Part shown: in pieces, positions 36,809 through 44,400 of the stretch
How the letters are laid out: the number at the start of each line of letters is the position of its first letter
How positions within the stretch are numbered: the stretch's first letter is position 1
Assembly (NCBI RefSeq): GCF_003987495.1
Contig: NZ_NGJU01000001.1
Span: forward strand, 124,001 to 188,000
Direction: 5' to 3'
From: Vagococcus salmoninarum
Lineage (GTDB): Bacteria > Bacillota > Bacilli > Lactobacillales > Vagococcaceae
DNA length: 64,000 nucleotides
Notes under the pieces: generated by a model
Database searches by the model: none
What the model saw: only the letters and a program-made list of their open reading frames with translations
What the model was told of the DNA's origin: nothing
Program-made: the position numbers and the translations under genes

Positions 36809-37301
36809 TTGGCTCTATCCGGCCTTAATTATCATCGTTATTTGTTTGTCACTAGGGATTAAAACAACGCAAATTAATAGCTACTTTGGCTATCATTTAC
36901 GTGTGATATTAAGTGATAGCATGTCGCCTAAAATGAAAAGTGGTAGTTTGCTGATTTCCAAAGACGTAAGTATGGCGGATGTTCAGTTAGGCGATGTGAT
37001 TGTCGCTGAAATCGATCAAGTCTACGTTACTCATCGTGTTGTTGAGTTAATAACTAGTAATCGAGGCAAACGAATCACGACTAAAGGTGACAATAACCAG
37101 TTCGTTGATGGCTTCAAAGTCAGTTCAGACACACTGAAAGAGAAGGCCATGTTTAATATCCCTTATCTTGGTCAAGGCTTACTAAAGTTACAAACACCGA
37201 GGGGCAAAGTAGCTGGACTAGCCTTAGTCATTTTCGTTTATTTGCTAGATTACTTATTCAAACTACTAAGAGATGAAAGGAAGGGACAAATTGAAGAATA
37301 A
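36753..37301 (+). CDS. SipW-type signal peptidase I (S26B family)
   Basis: A 182-residue membrane peptidase of the eukaryotic/archaeal-like S26B type. One N-terminal membrane helix is followed by nucleophile Ser56 in SDSMSP, catalytic His94 in VTHRVV (His where ordinary signal peptidases have Lys), GDNN (112-115), and a C-terminal membrane segment. The ATG at 36753 is 7 bases after GAGGGA; an upstream TTG lacks spacing. SipW enzymes process TasA/camelysin-type fibre proteins, and such a protein is encoded right after. Confidence 0.88.
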   Translation: MSQMSWRKQLKPKQSQVISWLYPALIIIVICLSLGIKTTQINSYFGYHLRVILSDSMSPKMKSGSLLISKDVSMADVQLGDVIVAEIDQVYVTHRVVELITSNRGKRITTKGDNNQFVDGFKVSSDTLKEKAMFNIPYLGQGLLKLQTPRGKVAGLALVIFVYLLDYLFKLLRDERKGQIEE

Positions 37302-37983
37302 GAAGAGAAATTTAATTTTAACATTAATGGCATTAGTTGTTGTTGCCGTTGGAGGGACGTACGCTTGGTGGACTGCCACCGTTGCGGCTAATCAAAAAAT
37401 TACCATGGGAAAACTGACTTTAACAGCTGATTTTCCCGAACTTCAAGATGAAATCGATTTTGAACCAGGTTTGAGTTCAGAAATTACGGGAACAATTACT
37501 AATACAGGCAGTTTAGAAGCCATCGCTAGAGTTGAAAATAGTAGCCAAATTAAATACGCTTATAGCGATGATAATTTCACACCAGCTACTGAACTAGCCT
37601 TTGTTAAAGATACTGAAAATGCCATTGCTTTGAGTTTTGGCCCAGGGAATGACAGTGAGGTGTATTGGTTTAAAGATCTGGCGGGTAATGCCTATGTACT
37701 ATTTGAAGTCGGTGGCAAAATTGACACAACTTTTGTAGCTGATTTTTCAGGGGAAGTGATGGGGAATAAATATCAAGAAGCTGAAATAAAAATTGGTGCA
37801 AAACTTAAAGCAACCCAAGTCTTAGATGAAGCGATGGCTGCTGAATTTGGAATCACTATGAATGATTTAGTTGATTATAGCCGGTCGACAAGTAGACAGG
37901 CTCGGAGTGCAACAACTAATAATCTAGGAAATCCAACTAAAGGCGAACAACGCTTACAAGAACTAATTGCAAGAAATAAGTAA
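37291..37983 (+). CDS. TasA/camelysin-like SipW-dependent secreted protein
   Basis: A 231-residue protein whose leader (KKRNLILTLMALVVVAVGG then TYAWWTA) matches the SipW-dependent signal type. The mature part is beta-rich with ITNTGSLEAIARV, typical of the TasA/CalY fold that forms matrix fibres or acts as a protease-like camelysin in bacilli. The TTG at 37291 sits after GGAAGGGA; the ATG at 37273 has no site. Overlaps the signal peptidase gene. Fibre formation here is an inference from family. Confidence 0.8.
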   Translation: MKNKKRNLILTLMALVVVAVGGTYAWWTATVAANQKITMGKLTLTADFPELQDEIDFEPGLSSEITGTITNTGSLEAIARVENSSQIKYAYSDDNFTPATELAFVKDTENAIALSFGPGNDSEVYWFKDLAGNAYVLFEVGGKIDTTFVADFSGEVMGNKYQEAEIKIGAKLKATQVLDEAMAAEFGITMNDLVDYSRSTSRQARSATTNNLGNPTKGEQRLQELIARNK

Positions 37984-38017
37984 AATTGATTTTTAAAAAG
38001 AGGAAGGAGGTTACTGA

Positions 38018-38605
38018 ATGACGTCAGTTAAGTTATGTTACAGCTTATTGCTAATCAGTGCCTACCTATTCTTGTTTGCCGAACCAGTAGCAGCTGCAAC
38101 GAAAGTCAATATTTCGGAGAATAATCAAAAAATAACGTTGAAGGTTAACCCTGACTTTTCAGAAATCACTAATGGGTATCCCGGGATGAAACTAGCTACC
38201 CAATCCATCCAGATTAAGAATGAGTTAAACAAACCAATCGTTGTTAAATTAGCAATTGAAAAAACAGATCCTAGCTGGGAGCAAATGACTGAACTAAGTT
38301 TTCGAGCGGAGAAGCATAGTACAGAAGAACAAGGTGAAACACTTCAAGTGACTTTGGAAGCCGAGACAGAAAAAGAAGTTTACTTTGATTTATCCCTATC
38401 AGGGAAAGAATTAGAAAATGATAGTCAAGGGAAGGTCACTAGTATTAGTTTGCTCATTAGTAGCTGGGAAAAAAAGCTAACGATAAATGAAGATGAGAAG
38501 ACCTTGCCTCAAACAAATAACAGTTCCACTCTATTGGGAGAATGGACCTTGCTATTAATCTTTGTTAGTATGCTGCTCTTTAGATTGAACAAGCAAACTG
38601 ACTAG
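38018..38605 (+). CDS. Surface protein with LPQTN sorting-like signal
   Basis: A 195-residue secreted protein: signal peptide, one beta-sandwich-like domain (conserved pattern around SIQIKNELNKPIVVKLAIEK), then LPQTN, a hydrophobic segment and a short charged tail. The fifth motif residue is Asn instead of Gly, so it resembles a blend of LPXTG and the NPQTN class. Co-transcribed after the TasA-like gene with a strong AAGGAGG. It may be the wall anchor for the SipW-processed protein. No named family recognised. Confidence 0.72.
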   Translation: MTSVKLCYSLLLISAYLFLFAEPVAAATKVNISENNQKITLKVNPDFSEITNGYPGMKLATQSIQIKNELNKPIVVKLAIEKTDPSWEQMTELSFRAEKHSTEEQGETLQVTLEAETEKEVYFDLSLSGKELENDSQGKVTSISLLISSWEKKLTINEDEKTLPQTNNSSTLLGEWTLLLIFVSMLLFRLNKQTD

Positions 38606-38643
38606 CCTTTGCAATAGAATCAAGTTTCGTTTAACTAAATCAC

Positions 38644-38687
38644 AAAAATCGCCATCTAGGAGAGTTTCTCCAAGGATGGCGATTTTT
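38644..38687. terminator. Bidirectional terminator
   Basis: Arms AAAAATCGCCATC (38644-38656) and GATGGCGATTTTT (38675-38687) with A and T runs on the two sides. It lies between convergent genes ending at 38605 (+) and 38689 (-). Confidence 0.9.
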
Positions 38688-38688
38688 T

Positions 38689-39222
38689 TTAATAATATTT
38701 ATCTAACAAGACTTTAAACACCGGGCCTAAAATTAAATAAAAGCCACCATTACCAAGAGCGTGTAAGAAATCAAAAGACAGGCCTTGAATGTAATATGGT
38801 AGAAAAGCGGTCATCCCAAACATGTAAAAACTGATGACGCTAATTACGAAGCCATAAATAAAGCCAGCTAAGATGCTGAAAGCTATTTGGAACAACAAGT
38901 TTCTTTTAAAGAACGACCACTTACTTAGTAAGGCTGCGAAAGTGATAATCACAGCGTAACTTGCTAGTTGTGAAATCGTCCAAGGGCCCATGCCTAAGTA
39001 GAGATTAGTAATCATAATCGACAACAAACTAACAACGAGACCTGGACGAAGTCCCCGGTAAATTGTCACCATCAGCAAAATTGCCGTCATCGGTTGGACA
39101 TTAGGAATAAATTGAAAGGCTAAGCGCCCCACAACACAAGCAGCTGTCATCAAAGCTAAGGTAGTGATCTCTTTGACAGTAAAAAAATTTGTTTTCGGTG
39201 TGCTGTTATTAGAATTTAGCAT
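38689..39222 (-). CDS. ECF transporter substrate-specificity (S) component
   Basis: A 177-residue membrane protein with about five to six helices and the N-terminal ITTLALMTAACVVGR helix with small residues that dock to the ECF T subunit. MGPWTISQ and the following loop resemble S components grouped with cobalamin-type or unassigned substrates. No A or T components are here, so it would use the shared energising module. It overlaps the DUF4430 lipoprotein gene by 14 bases, and both likely act on one ligand. Vitamin identity is not decided by sequence. Confidence 0.82.
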   Translation of the reverse strand: MLNSNNSTPKTNFFTVKEITTLALMTAACVVGRLAFQFIPNVQPMTAILLMVTIYRGLRPGLVVSLLSIMITNLYLGMGPWTISQLASYAVIITFAALLSKWSFFKRNLLFQIAFSILAGFIYGFVISVISFYMFGMTAFLPYYIQGLSFDFLHALGNGGFYLILGPVFKVLLDKYY

Positions 39223-39613
39223 AAGTCATGACGATCTCATCGTCTGCTTCTAAGATCGTGTCATTAGCGCCAGTATTAACCATTTCGCCATTAATTGTAT
39301 AAGTCCAGTAAAAACCTTCGTCAGCATCTTGCTCGAGGCCGTCAATTGCTGTAATCATGCCATTATCTTCTATAATTTCAAAATTGTCTTGGAGAGCAGT
39401 CATTAGATTTGTTTCTGCCTCAACAGTCAAGGTTTTTTGTGTGACTTCTTCTTCTTCATTAAAGACTGTCACACTAACCTCAAAGGCTTGAGCCGTCTCT
39501 ACTGCTGAAGTTGTATCTGTTGTAGTATCAGTTCCCGTGTTGTTAGTGCTACAACCAGCTAATACTACTAAACTCATCGCTAAAACTAAAAGACCTTTAA
39601 ATTTTTTCATCAT
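39209..39613 (-). CDS. DUF4430 (transcobalamin-like) lipoprotein
   Basis: A 134-residue lipoprotein (LAGC lipobox, Cys21), Thr/Asp linker, then a DUF4430 domain with DADEGFYWTYTINGEMV and a final ADDEIVMTYAKF. DUF4430 resembles the C-terminal domain of transcobalamin, and in Firmicutes it often accompanies ECF S components. The AGGAGG site fits either of two adjacent ATGs (39613 or 39610). It is probably a surface receptor for a vitamin passed to the S component. Confidence 0.82.
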   Translation of the reverse strand: MMKKFKGLLVLAMSLVVLAGCSTNNTGTDTTTDTTSAVETAQAFEVSVTVFNEEEEVTQKTLTVEAETNLMTALQDNFEIIEDNGMITAIDGLEQDADEGFYWTYTINGEMVNTGANDTILEADDEIVMTYAKF

Positions 39614-40014
39614 TATATCCTCCTCAGAATATGTAAATTTTTCACCAAATGTCATTATAACCGATTTGACGCGTAAGTGGCTAGCAGTTGGCAAGTTAAA
39701 CTCATAAATTTAACTATGAACAAAAAGTGGTGGATTGATAGAACAAAGCCAGCAATAAGATAACCATTCAAATATAATAAAAAACACTGATTACCAGTAA
39801 GAGTATACATTGGTCGAGGCGAAAATGCGAGTGGAAAACAAGAACAGTTCAAATGATTAGTTTGCTAGATTCTTTGATAATGTCGTTAAAACATGACGAA
39901 TCCCGATACGACAAGGAAAGTGAAACTTGATATTATAGATTTAAGGAAATAAAGAAATAACACATAACAGGAAATAACATAACAGTTAGTTGGCTGTTAG
40001 CCAAAGAGAACTAG
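39614..40014. other. Divergent intergenic region, no gene seen
   Basis: Holds the upstream regions of the minus-strand lipoprotein (a -10-like TATAAT read on the minus strand at 39654-39659, no good -35) and of the plus-strand adhesin. No recognisable riboswitch; in particular no B12 box on the minus strand. Confidence 0.5.
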
Positions 40015-42705
40015 TTGCTAAAAAAAGAGGAGAGTGTCTTAAATGAAAAAAAATGGAATCGAGCAATGAGTTTACTAATCATCTTTACAGTACTTCCTCT
40101 TGAAACAGCATCGGCTTTGACTAACGAGACGATCTCATTGCAGGAGCCAGTTGATGAGTTAGTTTTTCAAGAGGAGGATGAAAAAAATGAGCTAATTGAA
40201 TTACCAGCGGAAGAAACCGAGTCTAGTGACAATGAAATAGTAGACTCAAGTCAAGAAGTCAGGGAATCAGCAGATCTAGCAGAAATAGAGGAAATAAAAG
40301 AAATAGAAGAAATCCAAGAGACAGCCGAAACAGCCGAAGAAGACACGGAAACAGAAGTCACTGAAGAAGAAGTTGAAACTAAAGTCAGTAAAAAGGCAAC
40401 TATGAAACAAGCCGAAGATGGTTTTTGGCTAGTTGACTCGGCAGCAACATTGACAACGTTATTAAAAGATACGAAGAAATTAAAGTTTCGCCTGACGAAA
40501 GATATTAACTTAGGCAGTGCAGGTTATCAATTGCGAAATGGTGTCATTATTGATGGGGCTGGCCATGTCATCACTTATAACAAAGGTGGTAGCGCTGCTC
40601 AAGGTTTTTACATTATCGAAACCGATGCCACTGTGGAAATTCGTAACACGCAATTTGGTAATTTAGATGGCTCAGGAGCAATTGGTTATTATGGTTTTTT
40701 AACAGGTTACGATGCAGGTGTTAATATGACGTTTATTTTTGACAACGTTGATTATTATTCAAACAATGGTCAAATGATTTTTAATCGCAATGGCAATATT
40801 ATCTTACGAGGAAATAATAAAATCATTCAAAAAGGCACAGGGGCTTATTCTCAAGAATGGGCAGAAACTAACCATGTAGAAGTGGAAAGTGGCACGACAA
40901 CAATTGAGCATTGGTCAAATTCAACACTAGGATTTATGTGGTCAGTAGGTGTCCATGGGGGTAACCCTTACGCAAATACCTCACAAATAGTTGTACGAGA
41001 AAATGCAAGTTTATCTATCGAGACTAATGGCAGTATCTCTTATGGTCAGCTAGCCCCTTCTTATATCGTTGAAGAGAATGCTAGTTTAACAATCGATAAA
41101 GTCTCAAATGCAACAGGCGGATCAAGAAACTCATTTTTCTACGTGGCTCAAACACAGCCAGTTACCTTTGATTTTCAGTCGAACAGTCACGTTAACTTTT
41201 TATTACCGGCACCAATTAATGTCGGCGGAGCTGCTGGCGGCATGAGAATCGGGGAAGGGGCTGACGTTAAAATTGACGTTGCTTCAGGATTTGTTTTTGA
41301 TGCAACAACGACTAGTAAATTTGACTTGATGCTAGTTGAACCAGAATACGCTGAATTTTCTGCAACCGAAGCTGGCACCTTAGGTTTAAATGGTGCAACG
41401 ACGAATCGAAACTCAAACTTTCTTATCGAATCCCAAAATGGTTTAACTGTGAAGACGTATGCAGAAAAAAGCCAAATGGAACCGACGAATGCCTTTCTTC
41501 GTAGCCTAACTGATTTACGAGTGAGGAAGCAGACATATGCTAATGGTTCAAAATCAAAAACACCTCTAACGTCCCAAGAACTGACAGCTTTAAGCAATGC
41601 TAAAAAGATATCGGTTAGTCCTAAAATGGCGATCCCTAACCAAGTCGAGGTGTCTGTTAGTGAGGTGACAGCCCGAACGGCTAATTTAAAGGCAACCTCA
41701 CTTAACAATGGGAATGCTGCCACAGAAGTCGAATGGCTATTATTTACTTCAGAAAAAGACCTTAATAACCGGGAAAAGGCTGTGGAAGTAATTAAACAAG
41801 ACACTTTTTCTGAAGGAAATACCCAGACAACTGGGAACTATCAGCAAGTAATAACAAGTTTAAATCCTAATACAACTTATTGGCTTCAAGGGACAGTGAC
41901 TAATCAATTAGGTCAAAGTGACTATTCTGAAAGTACACACTTTTCCACCTTACCAGAGTTGAAAACTTTAACTGTCGATCAGATTACCGGGGAGTCAGCG
42001 ACTGTTAGTGGCGAGTTAGCTGGAGCAACAGCAGCTTACGGGGGGAGTTACCAACAAGTCATCGTGGAATATAGCACAACAACTAATTTCACAGAGGAGA
42101 CAACAGCTACTACTAAAGGTCAGCTATCAGGTGAAAAACAACAGCTTTTTACAGCTGAGTTAGTTGAATTAACTGAAGAAACGACATACTATATCAGATT
42201 AAAAGTCATCGGAGTCAGTGGTGAAAGAGTGACCTTAGCAATGACGCCACTTACAGAGTTTACGACAGTGATAGAAATAATTAATGTTGAAATTCCAATT
42301 GAAATGGCATTCGGCACACGTAATACTGATTTAGGAACAGCTCAGGCTGGAAAGTTGTATTCAGAAACTTACGAAGTAGCTAATCAAGGAAAATCACCAG
42401 TCAAAGTCTCTTTAGCAGGCTTAGAAAAACAAAATAAAGCGGCTGAAAAGATCAAGCTACGGCAAGATTTGAAAGGAACCCTAGGTAAAGATGAAATGGC
42501 CCTACAAGTTATAACTGAGAGCAATCCGACTGATCCCTTATATCTAACGGAAAACTTAGCCTTAGAACCTGTCGTAGTTGGTGTCTTGGCACCTCAAGGT
42601 AGTAGCCAACAACAAATTAATTTAACTGGAAAATATTTTAATCCAGAAAGTCTCGCAGTATACCCGAAGTATGACTTGGTTTTTAAAGTTGAAAAAACAA
42701 AATAG
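40015..42705 (+). CDS. Beta-helix surface adhesin; start region frame-disrupted or slippage-prone
   Basis: An 896-residue open frame. After the export segment (SLLIIFTVLPLETASA) comes an acidic Glu/Thr-rich linker and a pectate-lyase-like beta-helix (about 135-440). Two fibronectin-III-like modules (about 540-760) and a C-terminal beta domain (about 765-896) follow. The in-frame TTG at 40015 has only a weak site. The best ribosome-binding site (GAGGAG) serves an ATG at 40043, but after an A8 tract (40046-40053) that frame stops after eight codons. One more A would give an ideal signal peptide joined to this frame. So this is either a frameshifted, slippage-controlled or misassembled start. 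Confidence 0.65.
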   Translation: MLKKEESVLNEKKWNRAMSLLIIFTVLPLETASALTNETISLQEPVDELVFQEEDEKNELIELPAEETESSDNEIVDSSQEVRESADLAEIEEIKEIEEIQETAETAEEDTETEVTEEEVETKVSKKATMKQAEDGFWLVDSAATLTTLLKDTKKLKFRLTKDINLGSAGYQLRNGVIIDGAGHVITYNKGGSAAQGFYIIETDATVEIRNTQFGNLDGSGAIGYYGFLTGYDAGVNMTFIFDNVDYYSNNGQMIFNRNGNIILRGNNKIIQKGTGAYSQEWAETNHVEVESGTTTIEHWSNSTLGFMWSVGVHGGNPYANTSQIVVRENASLSIETNGSISYGQLAPSYIVEENASLTIDKVSNATGGSRNSFFYVAQTQPVTFDFQSNSHVNFLLPAPINVGGAAGGMRIGEGADVKIDVASGFVFDATTTSKFDLMLVEPEYAEFSATEAGTLGLNGATTNRNSNFLIESQNGLTVKTYAEKSQMEPTNAFLRSLTDLRVRKQTYANGSKSKTPLTSQELTALSNAKKISVSPKMAIPNQVEVSVSEVTARTANLKATSLNNGNAATEVEWLLFTSEKDLNNREKAVEVIKQDTFSEGNTQTTGNYQQVITSLNPNTTYWLQGTVTNQLGQSDYSESTHFSTLPELKTLTVDQITGESATVSGELAGATAAYGGSYQQVIVEYSTTTNFTEETTATTKGQLSGEKQQLFTAELVELTEETTYYIRLKVIGVSGERVTLAMTPLTEFTTVIEIINVEIPIEMAFGTRNTDLGTAQAGKLYSETYEVANQGKSPVKVSLAGLEKQNKAAEKIKLRQDLKGTLGKDEMALQVITESNPTDPLYLTENLALEPVVVGVLAPQGSSQQQINLTGKYFNPESLAVYPKYDLVFKVEKTK

Positions 42706-42719
42706 AGGAGGAAAAGTTG

Positions 42720-43301
42720 ATGGACAAAGAATTATTAGAAGAAGTAGAAGTGGTAGAAGTGGTAGAAGAAGTAGTAGAGGAAGTAGTAGAAGAAGAAAAA
42801 AAGAAGAAGAAGCGCTGGTTGCTACTCTTACTATTTTTATTAGCTTTGGTGCTTGGTGGCGGGTACTATCTATGGTCACATAGTAGCTCACAACCATTAA
42901 TTGCTGGTGATTATTTACCAAATATCAAAGATGCTAAAAAAATGAGTGATCAAGAGATCAAAGCGATAGAACAGCAAGCGGTAGATGCTAGTAAATTTAA
43001 TATGGTGATTAAGCCGCAAGCTATTTTTGAAAATAGTCAGGCTGAAGGTAGCTTGTATATCCAAAATCCAGCCACTAATGCTTATCCAATTGATGTGGTC
43101 ATTCACTTAGATGAAACCCAAGAACAAGTGTATGCTTCCGGAGGCATGGCTCCGGGATTTGAAATAAATGGTGCAAAATTAGAAAAAGAATTAGCACCAG
43201 GAAGCTATCCAGCAACAGCTACATTTAATATTTATGATGAAAGTAGCCAAGAAAAACGGGGTCAGGTTCAAGCGGGTCTGACTTTGGAAGTAAATAGTTA
43301 A
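42720..43301 (+). CDS. Single-pass membrane protein with Glu/Val-repeat cytoplasmic head
   Basis: A 193-residue protein. The first 27 residues are an almost pure Glu/Val pattern (EVVE repeats) ending in a Lys block, then one membrane helix (about 31-48) and a roughly 140-residue outer domain with beta character (residues around NPATNAYPIDVVIHL). The ATG at 42720 is 8 bases after AGGAGG; a TTG just before it is less likely. It lies between the beta-helix adhesin and a small secreted protein and is probably part of one surface complex. Unrecognised family. Confidence 0.65.
   Translation: MDKELLEEVEVVEVVEEVVEEVVEEEKKKKKRWLLLLLFLLALVLGGGYYLWSHSSSQPLIAGDYLPNIKDAKKMSDQEIKAIEQQAVDASKFNMVIKPQAIFENSQAEGSLYIQNPATNAYPIDVVIHLDETQEQVYASGGMAPGFEINGAKLEKELAPGSYPATATFNIYDESSQEKRGQVQAGLTLEVNS
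42735..42795 (+). repeat. Imperfect GAAGTAGTAGAA-type microsatellite in coding sequence
   Basis: Repeating GAA/GTA/GTG codons encode the Glu/Val-rich head of the membrane protein. Units are 9-12 bases and imperfect, so codon-scale length change is possible without frameshift. Confidence 0.7.
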
Positions 43302-43358
43302 TTAATAATTTAGCAGTTTAACTGTTGAAAATAAAAAAATATAGAGGAGCAACATATT

Positions 43359-44006
43359 ATGAAAAAAACAACACTATTAGTCGCAGGAACAATGATCGGA
43401 ATCAGTATTTTAAGTCTATCTCAACCAGTTTTAGCAACAGTCATTGATGGAGAAAATAGCGCAAATGTCGAAATAAATGGCACTATTGGTAAATTAGATA
43501 ACATCGATCCAGAAGAAAAAATCCCTGAAGGCTCAGATGAGTGGATCAATGTAACTGTTGATACAGCAACTGCTTTCCACACAACGACAGCAAGTAAGCA
43601 TCGAGTCATTGATTCAGCCAATTACAGCATCGCTAATAATTCAGGTAGAGCAGTTAATGTCTCAGTAGCTAATCTTACAGGCACACCTAAGTTAGTCGAA
43701 AGCTTATCATTGAATACTGACATCCAAGGAAATCCTTTAGTTACCCCAGAACAACTGACTTTAATCGAAAACAATCAATTGGCAGAGCTCAACGGTAGCA
43801 CCCAATGGTTGAAGTTAGCTAATGCCAATGGTAAATTTAATCTTGAGACAGACCAAGCCAACCAATTTGCTAATTCTGCTACATTCTCTTATAGCGGGAC
43901 AACCACAGCAGATGCTTCATTATTAGAAACGACGGCTAAGGAAGATTATACAATGACTTTAAAATTTGAAGCTATTCAAGCTGATGGAGTGACAGTCGGT
44001 CGATAG
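43359..44006 (+). CDS. Small secreted protein of the adhesin locus
   Basis: A 215-residue protein with a clear signal peptide (cleavage after QPVLA). The mature part (YSIANNSGRAVNVSVANL, ending TMTLKFEAIQ) resembles the C-terminal domain of the beta-helix protein at 40015-42705 (YEVANQGKSPVKVSLAGL, ending YDLVFKVE). It has no wall anchor and no WxL motifs. The shared domain suggests that the two bind each other or the same partner, as small and large WxL proteins do. AGAGGAG lies upstream; a terminator follows. Confidence 0.65.
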   Translation: MKKTTLLVAGTMIGISILSLSQPVLATVIDGENSANVEINGTIGKLDNIDPEEKIPEGSDEWINVTVDTATAFHTTTASKHRVIDSANYSIANNSGRAVNVSVANLTGTPKLVESLSLNTDIQGNPLVTPEQLTLIENNQLAELNGSTQWLKLANANGKFNLETDQANQFANSATFSYSGTTTADASLLETTAKEDYTMTLKFEAIQADGVTVGR

Positions 44007-44080
44007 TCAGAAGCCATTCGAATGACTAGCAAGAGATTGCTAGGAGTGATTAGCGTTAGTTTGTAAATTAAATAGACAAG

Positions 44081-44117
44081 AAAACACAGGACAACGTTAA
44101 GTTTGTCTGTGTTTTTT
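44081..44117 (+). terminator. Terminator after the surface-protein locus
   Basis: AAAACACAGGACAA pairs with TTGTCTGTGTTTT (one bulged base), ending in a run of T. Confidence 0.85.
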
Positions 44118-44400
44118 TGTCTTGAAATTTAAAGTGAAGATAATTGATAGTCAGTTTTAAAAAATTATGGACAATAATTGGTTAAAGTGACATCCTTGGA
44201 GTTGAATAAAGATTAAAAAAATAACAACTGGGAAAGCATCAGCAAGCAGCCTAGAATTAGCAAATGCTCTTAAAGGTCGATGGAATCGGCCCAAATGAGA
44301 GTGAGTACAATTTCAAAGATAGCGCTTTCGGTTTTTTGGATTCTATTCCAATTGAGTTGAAAGCGATTTCTCGGTATGCTGAAAGCAGGAGGTAAGAAAA
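44118..44400 (+). promoter_or_regulatory. Regulatory region of the PTS/transketolase operon with cre site
   Basis: TTGAAAGCGATTTCT at 44357-44371 fits the cre consensus WTGNAANCGNWNNCW fully and lies 30 bases before the regulator gene. A second, weaker match is read on the minus strand at 44317-44331. No gene is seen. CcpA repression of the operon is inferred. Confidence 0.75.

Noticed and set aside
39614-40014. Cobalamin riboswitch upstream of the DUF4430/ECF genes
   Set aside because: No B12 box or multi-stem pattern could be found on the minus strand.
42735-42795. Repeat tract considered as a CRISPR-like array
   Set aside because: Units are 9-12 bases with no spacers and lie in a coding frame.
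42622-42921. Minus-strand frame with poly-Leu opposite the Glu/Val repeat
   Set aside because: It is the complement of the GAA/GTA repeat; the plus-strand gene has the strong ribosome-binding site and operon context.
44317-44331. Second cre site before the PRD regulator
   Set aside because: The two outer bases of the consensus fail; only the site at 44357-44371 is a full match.
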